A DNA stretch of 64,000 bases from an uncultured Acidimicrobiales bacterium. GTDB taxonomy: Bacteria > Actinomycetota > Acidimicrobiia > Acidimicrobiales > Aldehydirespiratoraceae. The notes beneath the pieces were generated by a model. That model ran no database searches. It had not been told where the DNA came from and saw only the letters and a list, made by a program, of their open reading frames with translations. The position numbers and the translations under genes were made by a program. Positions 24,306-33,275 of the stretch are shown piece by piece; positions within the stretch are counted from its first letter, which is position 1; every line of letters starts with the position of its first letter. Location of the stretch: the NCBI GenBank assembly GCA_951812975.1, contig CATOTC010000001.1:682001-746000 (forward strand). Reading direction: 5' to 3'.

Positions 24306-24707
24306 TTACGCGCCGACGACCTCCAACCCAACGGATCGTGCTGCCTGGGCTTGCCTGATATCGAACGTGAGAAAGGTGGTTGACTTGCCAACCAGCAGGG
24401 CCGCTGCCACGTGCAACGCGTCAAGCGATCTGCATTGCGTCTGTTCTGCGATACTCGCGGCCCTAGCGCATGTGGCTGAGTCGATACTGATGATCGCGAA
24501 ATAGTTGAGATCAGACTGGAACTGCCGCCGCGCGCCGATCAGATCCTCTCCTTTCAGCAACCGGGCCAGATTCCGCCGAATCTCGACCTGGGTGATGTGG
24601 CACGTCGCCCTCCGAGGGTTGCCTGCGATGAAACGTTCGGCCGCTTCCGAGTCTTGTTCGGAGAGGTAACGCTTCATCAATGCGCTGCTGTCGACATACA
24701 TCGTCAT
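24306..24707 (-). CDS. vapC: VapC-type PIN-domain toxin ribonuclease
   Basis: A 133-residue PIN-domain protein, the toxin of a type II toxin-antitoxin pair. The acidic metal-binding residues are in place: Asp6 (YVDSSAL), Glu42 (VEIRR), Asp96 (SLDALH) and Asp116 (TFDIRQ). It should cleave RNA with Mg or Mn ions and be held inactive by the antitoxin encoded 15 bases upstream. Length and motif spacing are normal, so it is probably functional. The target RNA cannot be predicted. Confidence 0.9.
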   Translation of the reverse strand: MTMYVDSSALMKRYLSEQDSEAAERFIAGNPRRATCHITQVEIRRNLARLLKGEDLIGARRQFQSDLNYFAIISIDSATCARAASIAEQTQCRSLDALHVAAALLVGKSTTFLTFDIRQAQAARSVGLEVVGA

Positions 24708-24722
24708 CGGCGAACCTCAGCC

Positions 24723-24983
24723 CTACCGGCCACGATCTTCGTCCAACACCTCGAATACGCTGAGTGGCGAGGTGTACCGTGAGGCCTTTGGCAGGGATCC
24801 CAGAGAAGAAGGTGGCGTAATCCATCCTTCTTCAATGCCGCGATCCAGCGCCGATTCCTCCTCAAGTCCGATGAGTTGTGCTACCGGCTTGCCCCTGTCC
24901 GTAACGATTATTCGCTCCCCTCTGGAAGCCCTGGCAACATGTTCAGACAGTCTCGCTTTGAGTTCTCGTATGCCAACGTTCAT
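24723..24983 (-). CDS. Phd/YefM-type antitoxin of the VapC toxin
   Basis: An 86-residue antitoxin. Residues 1-45 are the Phd/YefM DNA-binding fold (MNVGIRELKARLSEHVARA, then RGERIIVTDRGKPVAQLI). The C-terminal tail after residue 50 is the flexible toxin-binding part. It precedes vapC, as is usual, and should autoregulate the operon with the toxin. The ATG lies 6 bases from a TAACGT box with a TTGATG -35 element 18 bases farther upstream. Confidence 0.88.
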   Translation of the reverse strand: MNVGIRELKARLSEHVARASRGERIIVTDRGKPVAQLIGLEEESALDRGIEEGWITPPSSLGSLPKASRYTSPLSVFEVLDEDRGR

Positions 24984-24989
24984 GTAGTC

Positions 24990-25019
24990 ACGTTATCGGC
25001 TCGTATGTAACCACATCAA
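24990..25019 (-). promoter_or_regulatory. Promoter of the toxin-antitoxin operon
   Basis: On the minus strand TTGATG (25014-25019) and TAACGT (24990-24995) are separated by 18 bases, and TAACGT ends 6 bases before the antitoxin ATG. A GTTA...TAAC inverted repeat overlaps this promoter and could be the antitoxin operator. Confidence 0.5.
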
Positions 25020-25071
25020 CAGAAGAGGCCACTCGCTCGTGTCCGAACAACTTCGCTGGCGGCCGGCGCGG

Positions 25072-25077
25072 TAGCCT
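25072..25077 (+). promoter_or_regulatory. -10 box TAGCCT for the alcohol dehydrogenase gene
   Basis: TAGCCT ends 7 bases before the ATG, a leaderless arrangement. Confidence 0.42.
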
Positions 25078-25084
25078 CAAGGGC

Positions 25085-26281
25085 ATGAAGGCGCTTCGGT
25101 TCAGCCGCAAGGAAGTCCGCTATGTCGCGGCTATGGCGGCATCAAGGTTGCGGCCCGGCGCGGGCGCGGGGGTCGGGCCGCTGTCACTCGTGACCGACGA
25201 TGCACCCGAACTGCCAGGCGAAGGGTGGCACCGGGTCTGGCCCCGCCTCTCGGGTATCTGCGGCAGCGATCTGGCAACCATCGACGGACATTCGTCGCGC
25301 TACTTTGAAGACTTCGTCTCCTTCCCCTTCGTGCTCGGACATGAGATCGTCGGCGAGTTGGCCAACGGCCGTCGAGTGCTGATCGAACCGGTCCTCGGTC
25401 ACGCCGCCAGAGGCTTCCCGCTGCCCTTCGAAGGCGCCGCACCCGCCGATGGCAACGACTACCGGCACCTGACCTGCGGACACCTCGAACCCGGCCTGCA
25501 GACAGGGTTCTGCGAAAGCACCGGTGGAGGCTGGGCCACCGAGTTCGTCGCGCACGAGAGCCAACTCCACGATGTGCCCGAGCAGATGAGCGACGAGACC
25601 GCGGTGACAGTTGAGCCGGTAGCCGGAGGCGTGCATGCCGCGCTGCGGGCCGGAGTCACCGACGGCGACATCGTGGCGGTGATCGGCGCCGGCCCGATGG
25701 GGCTGGTGACTGTGGCAGCACTGCGCAACTTCACTGAGCCCGGCACGATCATGATCGGCGCAAAATACCCGGTGCAGCGGGATCTGGCCGCCGACTTCGG
25801 AGCCGATGTGGTGAGTTCCCCCGACGAGTTGAGCCGAGCCGTGCGCCGCGCCACCGGTTCCTTCATGGTGGGTCCACGACTCTCCGGTGGTGCCGATGTG
25901 GTGATCGACGCGGTCGGTTCGGCCGAATCGATCACCGAAGCAATCGGGTTGTGCAGACCACGAGGTCGTGTGGTGCTGTTAGGTATGCCCGGTGTGATCG
26001 ATGTCGACCTCACGCCGGTTTGGCATCGCGAGACAGAACTCGTCGGCAGCTACACCTACGGAAGCGAACAGCTGCGAGACGGACGCTCGCTCACGAGCTT
26101 CGAGGCTGCCATCGAACTTGCCGGCAAAGTGCCTTTCGACAAAATGCTGTCAGCGACCTATCCACTCGACCGTTACCGCGACGCCCTGACGCACGCTGCC
26201 GAAGCCGGAAGTCGCGGCGCCGTCAAGATCGCCTTCGATCTCCGCACCGAAAACCGCCGCGGCCTGCCGACAACTGAATGA
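25085..26281 (+). CDS. Zinc-type medium-chain alcohol dehydrogenase
   Basis: A 398-residue MDR-superfamily dehydrogenase. The catalytic zinc site is seen in SGICGSDLATIDG and FVLGHEIVGE, and the NAD(P)-binding Rossmann motif in VAVIGAGPMGLVTVAAL. The structural zinc lobe is atypical: instead of four closely spaced cysteines, there are only two cysteines (LTCGH and TGFCES) about 15 residues apart after a long insert. The C-terminal part (LLGMPGVIDVDLTPVWHRETELVGSYTYG) resembles threonine or sorbitol dehydrogenase-like members. Substrate unknown. Confidence 0.88.
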   Translation: MKALRFSRKEVRYVAAMAASRLRPGAGAGVGPLSLVTDDAPELPGEGWHRVWPRLSGICGSDLATIDGHSSRYFEDFVSFPFVLGHEIVGELANGRRVLIEPVLGHAARGFPLPFEGAAPADGNDYRHLTCGHLEPGLQTGFCESTGGGWATEFVAHESQLHDVPEQMSDETAVTVEPVAGGVHAALRAGVTDGDIVAVIGAGPMGLVTVAALRNFTEPGTIMIGAKYPVQRDLAADFGADVVSSPDELSRAVRRATGSFMVGPRLSGGADVVIDAVGSAESITEAIGLCRPRGRVVLLGMPGVIDVDLTPVWHRETELVGSYTYGSEQLRDGRSLTSFEAAIELAGKVPFDKMLSATYPLDRYRDALTHAAEAGSRGAVKIAFDLRTENRRGLPTTE

Positions 26282-26343
26282 GACCGGGAAGCGACTCGAC
26301 CGGCTGAGTCGTGACTTCGGCTCCCGCACGACAGAATGGACCG

Positions 26344-26760
26344 ATGGCCAAGACCAACCTTGACGACGAGACAACCGCGGCACTGACGCTCTTCAACGAG
26401 TACGTGGCCGCTGATCGCGAACGAACCCAGCGGGAGAAGAGGTTGCAGAAGGCCGAACGAGCCAAAGACGACGCCGCGGCGTTGGTCCAGAAGCTCTCCA
26501 AGGGCGGGTCGTCCAAGGAACGCATCGAAGCCGAGGCCGCCTACCTCGCTGCCGCGGAGAAGTGGAAAGCCCTGCGCGACGGCAAAGAACCTCCCGCCGA
26601 CCCCCAAGACGAATCCAAACCCGAAGCCGAGCCGGAGTCCGAATCCGAGGCAGGCGCCGAGGCCGAGGCCGAACCCGACCTCAGCGGCGGAGAGGACTCA
26701 GACAAGACACCCGACAACGATGATGGCGACGCCGACGACCGGGAATCGACAGCGAGTTAG
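26344..26760 (+). CDS. Hypothetical acidic coiled-coil protein
   Basis: A 138-residue protein that I do not recognise. Residues about 8-85 are rich in Ala, Lys, Arg and Glu with heptad-like spacing and are probably a coiled coil or long helical hairpin (REKRLQKAERAKDDAAALV). The C-terminal 50 residues are an acidic low-complexity tail of Glu, Asp, Pro and Ser. No signal peptide. The ATG lies 6 bases after CAGAAT, a weak -10. Its TAG stop is part of the next gene's -10 box. Confidence 0.65.
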   Translation: MAKTNLDDETTAALTLFNEYVAADRERTQREKRLQKAERAKDDAAALVQKLSKGGSSKERIEAEAAYLAAAEKWKALRDGKEPPADPQDESKPEAEPESESEAGAEAEAEPDLSGGEDSDKTPDNDDGDADDRESTAS

Positions 26761-26763
26761 GCT
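26758..26763 (+). promoter_or_regulatory. -10 box TAGGCT for the 2OG-oxygenase-like gene
   Basis: TAGGCT ends 6 bases before the GTG start. Its first three bases are the stop codon of the preceding gene. Confidence 0.42.
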
Positions 26764-26769
26764 GAGCCC

Positions 26770-27759
26770 GTGACGTTGGCCGTTTCTTTCCCCGACAAAC
26801 TGCCACAGGGGTACGGCTGGATCACCGATGAGCCGACCTTCGACCCGAACATCCATCTGCAACTCGAGGAACCGGCGTCGATAACCACACTCGCCGAACT
26901 CGGCTACAGCGACGAGGAGATCGCACCCACAGCCACGCCGATGGCAGTCTCAGCCCCTTTCAGGGTCCTCTCGAACGAGGGCGCTGAAGTGCTGCTCGAT
27001 GTGGCACGCAAGCTCCGAGTCCACCAGCGACGCGCCGGAAACCGAATCGAGAACACAGTCCGAGGCGGATGCTACCGATCGCGTTGGCTCAGGGATCTGT
27101 GCTTCGACCCAGACTTCACGGAACTGATGAGTGCCATTTTCGGTACCCCGGTGGCGCCTCACACAATGCCTGTGCATGTCGGCCACATCAACTACGAACC
27201 CACGGCCGAACCCGACCAACCGGTCGACAAGTGGCACCACGACACCGTCGCGTTGGACTACGTCATGATGGTGAGCGACCCCACCAGACTCCCCGGCGGC
27301 CAGTTCGAGTGGTTCCACGGCACCAAACACGAAGCCGCCGAGATAGCGGCCAGAGGCGAGACGCCACCGCGCGGGCGCGTGGTGACGCCCGAGTTCGCAG
27401 GGCCCGGTTACGCAGTGGCGCTGCACGGAAACATGGTGGTGCACCGCGGCGCCGAACTCACCGCACCCGCCGAGCGGATCACCATGGTCAGCGGATATGT
27501 GAGCCTCGACCGGAACCCAGACGACCAGACCCGCACCCGCGACCTCATCGGGATCGACGACCCCGAGGTCCTGTACACCGAATGGTCCCGCCATGCGGCC
27601 TGGCGGGCGACTGGGCGCCTCAACCAGTTGCTCGAAACGCTGGAGTTCGGTATCGACGCCGAAACCGCGGCCGCCACACTCGAAGAGGCGATTGTCGACG
27701 TGACCCGGGCCATCGACGACATGCGCGCCGGCCCGAGGCCCGCCCTCCACTACGAATAG
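26770..27759 (+). CDS. Putative 2-oxoglutarate/Fe(II)-type dioxygenase
   Basis: A 329-residue protein with a likely iron facial triad in a jelly-roll fold: His156-x-Asp158 in KWHHDTVALDYV and a distal His225 in GNMVVHRGAEL, followed by Arg236 (ERITMVSGYV), which would hold the 2-oxoglutarate carboxylate. This H-x-D...H...R pattern is shared with PhyH-like and related oxygenases. No family name can be given with confidence, and no close neighbour points to a substrate. Confidence 0.62.
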   Translation: MTLAVSFPDKLPQGYGWITDEPTFDPNIHLQLEEPASITTLAELGYSDEEIAPTATPMAVSAPFRVLSNEGAEVLLDVARKLRVHQRRAGNRIENTVRGGCYRSRWLRDLCFDPDFTELMSAIFGTPVAPHTMPVHVGHINYEPTAEPDQPVDKWHHDTVALDYVMMVSDPTRLPGGQFEWFHGTKHEAAEIAARGETPPRGRVVTPEFAGPGYAVALHGNMVVHRGAELTAPAERITMVSGYVSLDRNPDDQTRTRDLIGIDDPEVLYTEWSRHAAWRATGRLNQLLETLEFGIDAETAAATLEEAIVDVTRAIDDMRAGPRPALHYE

Positions 27760-27828
27760 CGAGGCATCGCGAACAGCGAAAGCGCGACCACCGCTGAAGG
27801 ACCGGACCCGATATCCGTCACGATGAAA

Positions 27829-27871
27829 TATGGTTGGGTTCATGGCCTGCTTCGTGTCTGAGAACAACTAG
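27829..27871 (+). promoter_or_regulatory. Leaderless promoter and 9-codon leader peptide upstream of pyruvate carboxylase
   Basis: TATGGT (27829-27834) lies 7 bases before an ATG at 27842. This ATG opens a short frame, MACFVSENN, whose TAG stop (27869-27871) shares its last base with the GTG start of the carboxylase (TAGTG). The layout predicts that ribosomes start on the leaderless leader peptide and re-initiate on the enzyme. There is no other ribosome-binding site for the GTG. Confidence 0.5.
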
Positions 27872-30800
27872 TGGCGATCAGAAAACTCTTGGTCGCCAAC
27901 CGGGGCGAGATTGCCATCCGCGCTTTCAGGGCCGCGAACCAGCTCGGTATACGAACCGTCGCCATCCTGCCCGTCGAAGAAGAGCGCAGCGGCGCGCTGC
28001 ATCGCATCAAAGCCGACGAAGCGTACGTGATCGGCGAACCGGGATACCCGGTGCGCGCCTACCTCGATTACGAGGCGATCGTCGCCAAAGCAGTCGAGGT
28101 CGGAGCCGACGCGATCTATCCCGGTTACGGGTTCCTGGCCGAGAGTCCCGACCTCGCCGAGGCCTGCGGTTCCGCGGGAGTGACTTTCGTCGGACCGAGC
28201 CCTGAAGTGCTGGAACTGGCAGGCAACAAGATGCGGGCCCGACAAGTCGCCAACACGGCAGGGATCCCGGTGCTGACCCAGTCACCGCCGATCGAGGACG
28301 GCGCCGACGCGTCGGCTCATGCTGAGACGATCGGTTTTCCGCTGTTCGTGAAAGCCGCGGCCGGCGGCGGCGGTCGGGGGCTGCGCCGGATCAACCATGA
28401 GGACGCCATAGGCGACGCCGTTGATGCTGCCCGTCGAGAAGCCGAGAGCGCCTTCGGCGACCCGACCGTATTCCTTGAAGAAGCGATGACCGGTGTGCGC
28501 CACATCGAGGCCCAGATACTCGCCGACGGCCAAGGCAACATTGTGCATCTGTTCGAGCGGGACTGCTCGGTGCAGCGCCGTTTCCAGAAAGTGGTCGAGA
28601 TCGCCCCGGCACGCCAACTCGACCCGGCGGTGCGCGACGCCATGCTGGCCGACGCGGTGCGCTTCGCGGAGGCGATCGGCTATGAGAACGCTGGAACGGT
28701 CGAGTTCCTGCTCGATCCAACCGGCCGTTACGCGTTCATAGAAATGAACCCCAGAATCCAGGTAGAGCACACCGTTACCGAAGAAGTCACCAACGTCGAC
28801 CTGGTCGAGTCGCAACTCCTGATCGCTGGCGGAAGCACTCTTGGTGACTTGGGACTGACCCAGGACAGCATCTCCGTGCGCGGCTACGCCATGCAGTGCC
28901 GGGTCACAGCTGAAGACCCGTCCAACGATTTCCGTCCCGACACTGGCCGGATCGTCGCCTACCGGCCGGCCGGCGGTGCCGGGGTGCGCCTGGACGGCTG
29001 TGTCTATCAAGGTGTTGAAATCACCCCGCATTTCGATTCGATGATCGAGAAGATCACCTGCCGGGGCCACGACTTCGCAACAGTGATCCGCCGGGCCCGC
29101 CGAACCCTCGCCGAATACCGGGTCCGCGGCCTGTCCACCAACCAGCGGTACCTGCAAGCCATCTTGAGCGACGAAGAATTCCAGGCCGGGCCGGTCACCA
29201 CCAACTTCATCGACGACCGAGGAGACCTGACGGCCGCTTCGGTGGGCGCCAACCGGGCCACGAGGCTTTTGCGATACCTGGCCGACGTGACCGTGCATCA
29301 ACCCAACGGGGCGGCCTCCACACGCATCGATCCGACCACCAAACTACCGCCCCGACCTTCAGGCAGGCCTCCTGCGGGTTCACGTCAGCGACTGCTGGAG
29401 TCAGGACCCGAAAAGTTCGCGGCCGAGCTGCGAGCGACCGACGCGTTGGCTGTCACCGACACGACGTTGCGAGACGCCCACCAGTCGATTCTCGCCACCA
29501 GACTCCGCACCATCGACCTGGTCACCGGTGCAAGCCAGTTCGCCCACCGAACACCCGAGTTGTTCAGCCTCGAATGCTGGGGCGGCGCCACCTTCGACGT
29601 GGCATTGAGATTCCTGCATGAAGACCCTTGGGAACGGCTCGAACGCATACGCGACGCTGCCCCGAACATCTGCACCCAGATGCTGCTGCGGGGCCGCAAC
29701 ACGGTCGGCTACTCACCGTACCCCGACACTGTCGCCAAGCATTTCGTGGCCGAGGCCGCCGCCACGGGGATGGACATCTTCAGGGTGTTCGACGCCTTCA
29801 ACGACATCGAACAGATGCGTCCGGCCATCGACGCAGTGCTCGACGCGGGGGCGGTCGCTGAAGGCACCATCTGCTATTCCGGCAACCTCACCAGCCCGAC
29901 CGAAGACCTCTACACGCTCGACTACTACCTTGAGATCGCCGAACAGCTCACCAACGCCGGTGTGCACATTCTGTGTGTCAAAGACATGGCCGGTCTGCTG
30001 CGGCCTGCAGCGGCCCGCAAGCTCATTGCCGCTCTGCGTGAACGATTCGAACAGCCCGTGCATCTGCACACCCACGACACCGGCGGGGGCCAGCTCGCCA
30101 CCTACCTCGCTGCCGTCGACGCCGGAGTCGACGCGGTGGACGCGGCGGCACCTCCCCTTTCCGGCATGACATCGCAACCCTCGATCGCTTCGGTCGTGGC
30201 CATGACTGACGACACCGAGCGGGCCACCGCACTGAGTCTCGACGCGATCGGTGATCTTGAACCGTTCTGGGAAGCGACCCGAGGAGTCTATGCTCCGTTC
30301 GAGGCCGGGCTCGCGTCGCCGACAGGCACCGTTTACCGCCATGAGATACCCGGCGGGCAGCTCTCGAACCTGCGCACACAGGCCAGAGCGCTGGGTCTCG
30401 GGCACCGCTTCGAAGAGGTCGAGAGGCTGTACGCAGCCTGCAACGAACTGTTGGGCCGACCCATCAAGGTCACACCGTCGTCCAAGGTCGTCGGTGATCT
30501 GGCCCTGCACCTCGTCGCCTCCGGTGTGACTCCCGAACAACTCCTCGACGACCCGGCCGGTGTCGACCTGCCCGACAGCGTGGTCGGCTTCCTGCACGGC
30601 GAACTGGGCACTCCACCGGGCGGGTTCCCCGAACCGTTCCGCTCAAGGGCGACAAGAGACCGTACCTGGGAACCCCACACCAAAGAACTCACCAGCGAGG
30701 ACACTGAAGGACTGGCCAATGACCGCCGCGCCACGCTCAACCGTCTGCTGTTCGCTACACCTGCCGCGTCACAACTCGAGAACCGTGACCGGTACGGCGA

Positions 30801-31293
30801 CCTGTCGGTCCTGCCGTCGCTGCTGTTCTGGTACGGACTCGACCCCCACCAGGACGACACCGCAGTCAACCTCGGGCAGGGAGTGCGTTTGTTGCTCGGG
30901 CTCAAATCGGTCAGCGAGCCCAACGCCGAGGGGATCCGCACCGTTGCATTTCGCGTCAACGGCCAATCCCGCGACATCGACACGGTGGACCGCTCTGTCG
31001 CCTCGGACCGTCCCGAGGCGGCGCGTGCCGAACCGACCAACCCCGGTCATCTGGCTGCGCCCTTCAGGGGCGCGGTGACCGTTTCGGTAGCGGTCGGCGA
31101 TCAAGTCGATGTCGGCGAGGTGGTTGCCGTCATTGAGGCCATGAAGATGGAATCGTCGATCTCAGCTCCGATCGCCGGCACGATCGAGAAGGTCACGGCA
31201 TCGCAGGGCGCACTGCTCGAACCAGGCGACCTCATCTTGGAGATCCGACCCACCGGTCTGGCTGCCAGCCCAGAAACAGACCGCTCCGCTTGA
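27871..31293 (+). CDS. pyc: Pyruvate carboxylase
   Basis: A 1140-residue biotin enzyme that carboxylates pyruvate to oxaloacetate, feeding the TCA cycle. The biotin carboxylase domain fills residues 1-450 (LVANRGEIAIRAFRAA; ATP loop KAAAGGGGRGLRRI; EMNPRIQVEHTVTEE). The carboxyltransferase TIM barrel starts at about residue 528 (TDTTLRDAHQSILATRLRT; CVKDMAGLLRP; HLHTHDTGG). The C-terminal biotin carrier domain has the biotinylated lysine in EAMKMES, at residue 1092. Length and domain order match bacterial alpha4-type Pyc. The GTG start overlaps the stop of a tiny leader ORF. Confidence 0.95.
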   Translation: MAIRKLLVANRGEIAIRAFRAANQLGIRTVAILPVEEERSGALHRIKADEAYVIGEPGYPVRAYLDYEAIVAKAVEVGADAIYPGYGFLAESPDLAEACGSAGVTFVGPSPEVLELAGNKMRARQVANTAGIPVLTQSPPIEDGADASAHAETIGFPLFVKAAAGGGGRGLRRINHEDAIGDAVDAARREAESAFGDPTVFLEEAMTGVRHIEAQILADGQGNIVHLFERDCSVQRRFQKVVEIAPARQLDPAVRDAMLADAVRFAEAIGYENAGTVEFLLDPTGRYAFIEMNPRIQVEHTVTEEVTNVDLVESQLLIAGGSTLGDLGLTQDSISVRGYAMQCRVTAEDPSNDFRPDTGRIVAYRPAGGAGVRLDGCVYQGVEITPHFDSMIEKITCRGHDFATVIRRARRTLAEYRVRGLSTNQRYLQAILSDEEFQAGPVTTNFIDDRGDLTAASVGANRATRLLRYLADVTVHQPNGAASTRIDPTTKLPPRPSGRPPAGSRQRLLESGPEKFAAELRATDALAVTDTTLRDAHQSILATRLRTIDLVTGASQFAHRTPELFSLECWGGATFDVALRFLHEDPWERLERIRDAAPNICTQMLLRGRNTVGYSPYPDTVAKHFVAEAAATGMDIFRVFDAFNDIEQMRPAIDAVLDAGAVAEGTICYSGNLTSPTEDLYTLDYYLEIAEQLTNAGVHILCVKDMAGLLRPAAARKLIAALRERFEQPVHLHTHDTGGGQLATYLAAVDAGVDAVDAAAPPLSGMTSQPSIASVVAMTDDTERATALSLDAIGDLEPFWEATRGVYAPFEAGLASPTGTVYRHEIPGGQLSNLRTQARALGLGHRFEEVERLYAACNELLGRPIKVTPSSKVVGDLALHLVASGVTPEQLLDDPAGVDLPDSVVGFLHGELGTPPGGFPEPFRSRATRDRTWEPHTKELTSEDTEGLANDRRATLNRLLFATPAASQLENRDRYGDLSVLPSLLFWYGLDPHQDDTAVNLGQGVRLLLGLKSVSEPNAEGIRTVAFRVNGQSRDIDTVDRSVASDRPEAARAEPTNPGHLAAPFRGAVTVSVAVGDQVDVGEVVAVIEAMKMESSISAPIAGTIEKVTASQGALLEPGDLILEIRPTGLAASPETDRSA

Positions 31294-31318
31294 ACGACCC
31301 AGGGTCGGCCGGGCTTGA

Positions 31319-32311
31319 TCAGTCCGACAAGGTGGCAGACGCGAAGGCGCGGAGTTCACGCGCGGCGTCGGGACCGGCAGGGGTGTACATCACTTCGGTG
31401 ACACCGGACTGGCCGGCAGCGTCCACCCGAGCACGAATCTCATCAGCGGTCCCCACCCAGGACATGCCTGCAATAGCCTCGCCGCTTGCCGCCATCACCG
31501 GCGCGTCGCGTTCAACAAGGTGGGTGACATGGCCCTCCCAGACAACCAGGTGACGCTCGCCGGCCGGACGTTCGGCCTCGATTCCTGCCCGCCAGTCGGC
31601 ACCGCCGGGCATAGTGTCCACCGCTTCGGGCGCTGCCTGATAAATCCCGTGGTAGGCGACCATGTGCCAGGGTCCGATCGCCGCAGCCGGGCGGGGATCG
31701 TCGATCACTTCGCCGTCGTCGAGCACAGTGCCCGAAACCATCTGCACCCGCTCACCGAACCCTTCCGCGGGCGGGAACATGTTCATGATCCCGTCAGCCT
31801 CCAACTCGGTCGCCGCGCCGATCCCTTTGGGGCCGAAAGCGCTCAACAACAGCGGCACGTTGATCGGACGGGCGACAGCGAGGTCGCTGTGGTGCATCAT
31901 CTGGCAGGCCTTGCCGTCGATCTCCACCGTTTCACCGGCCAGCAGGGCCTTGAGCTGTGTCAGATATGTGCCCATGAACTTCCAGGTCAGGGCCGGTTGA
32001 TCGAAGCACCATCGCGCCGATGCCCCGGTTCCGAACGCATAGGCGCAACGCCCTGGTGCGAGGCGTTCCATGGTGGCGATCGCAGAGGCGGTCACCATGG
32101 GATGGCGCGAATGAGGCACCAACACCGCGGTGCCGAGACCGATCCGATCGGTGACCGAAGCGAGACGCGCCAGTGTCATCCACACGTCTTCGTAGATCGC
32201 CGGCGAGTCGTACAGCCAGTACCGCTCAAAACCCAACTCCTCGGCCAAGACCGCCAACTCTTCGGTCTGAGGTCCGGGCGCGGTCGCCACCGAGATCTTG
32301 ATACCGCTCAT
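31319..32311 (-). CDS. LLM-class F420-dependent oxidoreductase
   Basis: A 330-residue luciferase-like TIM-barrel enzyme. Recognisable parts are AEELGFERYWLYDSPAIYEDVWMTLARLA, GLGTAVLVPHSRHPMVTASAIATM and ERLAPGRCAYAFGTGASAR, close to the methylenetetrahydromethanopterin reductase/F420-dependent dehydrogenase branch. The ATG has AAGGGAG five bases upstream; codons farther upstream in the same frame are unlikely to be used. The 3' end is 25 bases from that of the convergent pyruvate carboxylase. Substrate unknown. Confidence 0.88.
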   Translation of the reverse strand: MSGIKISVATAPGPQTEELAVLAEELGFERYWLYDSPAIYEDVWMTLARLASVTDRIGLGTAVLVPHSRHPMVTASAIATMERLAPGRCAYAFGTGASARWCFDQPALTWKFMGTYLTQLKALLAGETVEIDGKACQMMHHSDLAVARPINVPLLLSAFGPKGIGAATELEADGIMNMFPPAEGFGERVQMVSGTVLDDGEVIDDPRPAAAIGPWHMVAYHGIYQAAPEAVDTMPGGADWRAGIEAERPAGERHLVVWEGHVTHLVERDAPVMAASGEAIAGMSWVGTADEIRARVDAAGQSGVTEVMYTPAGPDAARELRAFASATLSD

Positions 32312-32389
32312 CACCACTCCCTTGGATCGTTTCGAGGATTCAACCCACGACTGCCACCCACAACGACGACAGCCTACCAAAACGACCGG

Positions 32390-33160
32390 CTAGTTCGGGT
32401 GCATGCCGCCGTCGACCACGAGCACCTGGCCGGTCATGTACGACGAGGCGTCGCTCGACAGGAAGAGGGCCGCGCCCACCATCTCGTCGGGTTCGGCGCA
32501 ACGATTCAAAAGGGTCTGAGCGCCCATCGACTCAGCCGCCCCCTCACCAAGATTGCGCACCATGTCGGTGTTGACCGGTCCGGGTGCCAGAGCGTTCACC
32601 CGAACGCCGTCGTCGGCAAGCTCACCGGCAAAGGACCGGGTGATTGACAACAGCGCCGCCTTCATCGATGCATACATCGACAGGCCCCGAGCGAACTGGA
32701 ACGCCCCCACCGAGATCACGTTGACGACCGCACCGCGGCCCGAGTCACGAAGATGGTCACGGGCAGCGCCGATGAGCAGCGCCGGACCGCGCAGGTTCAC
32801 CTCGAAGGACTTCTGCCACATGCCCGGATCCTGGCCGCCGACCGGAGCGGCCAGGGCGTTGGCAGCGTTGTTGACGACGATGTCGATCCCACCGAAACGG
32901 TCTACGGCCGCACCAACGATCCTCTCAGCGCTGTCTGAGTCGCCCATGTTGACCGCAACCCCAAGAGCTCCCGTCCCCATCGACTCGAGGTGGGCCTGCG
33001 TGGCTTGACAGGCAGCTTCCTTGCGGCTGGCGACGACCACGTTCGCGCCTGCCGCCGCGAACCCTTCAGCCACCGCACGGCCGATGCCGCGTGTGCCGCC
33101 GGTAACGACCGCCGTGCGGCCCGTGAGATCGAACAGAGACCGCAATTTGCCCACATCCAT
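32390..33160 (-). CDS. Short-chain dehydrogenase/reductase (SDR)
   Basis: A 256-residue classical SDR. The cofactor motif is VVTGGTRGIGRAVAEGF, followed by NNAANA. The catalytic set is Ser in NVISVGAF, then Tyr-x3-Lys in YASMKAAL, and the C-terminus GQVLVVDGGMHPN is typical of FabG-like enzymes. The Arg of VVASRKE suggests NADPH preference. The ATG follows a TAGGGT box by 8 bases; in-frame codons upstream are probably untranslated. Substrate unknown. Confidence 0.9.
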   Translation of the reverse strand: MDVGKLRSLFDLTGRTAVVTGGTRGIGRAVAEGFAAAGANVVVASRKEAACQATQAHLESMGTGALGVAVNMGDSDSAERIVGAAVDRFGGIDIVVNNAANALAAPVGGQDPGMWQKSFEVNLRGPALLIGAARDHLRDSGRGAVVNVISVGAFQFARGLSMYASMKAALLSITRSFAGELADDGVRVNALAPGPVNTDMVRNLGEGAAESMGAQTLLNRCAEPDEMVGAALFLSSDASSYMTGQVLVVDGGMHPN

Positions 33161-33168
33161 AGCCGCCG

Positions 33169-33174
33169 ACCCTA
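33169..33174 (-). promoter_or_regulatory. -10 box TAGGGT for the SDR gene
   Basis: TAGGGT on the minus strand ends 8 bases before the ATG, consistent with a leaderless transcript. Confidence 0.4.
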
Positions 33175-33275
33175 CCTCATCAACACCTCGGCTCCCAGGC
33201 GGGGCTGTCCGCGCGAGACACCGCTCGGTCCACCTAGAGTGCAGGTTCACACATCACTAGAGGAACGTGGAACAA

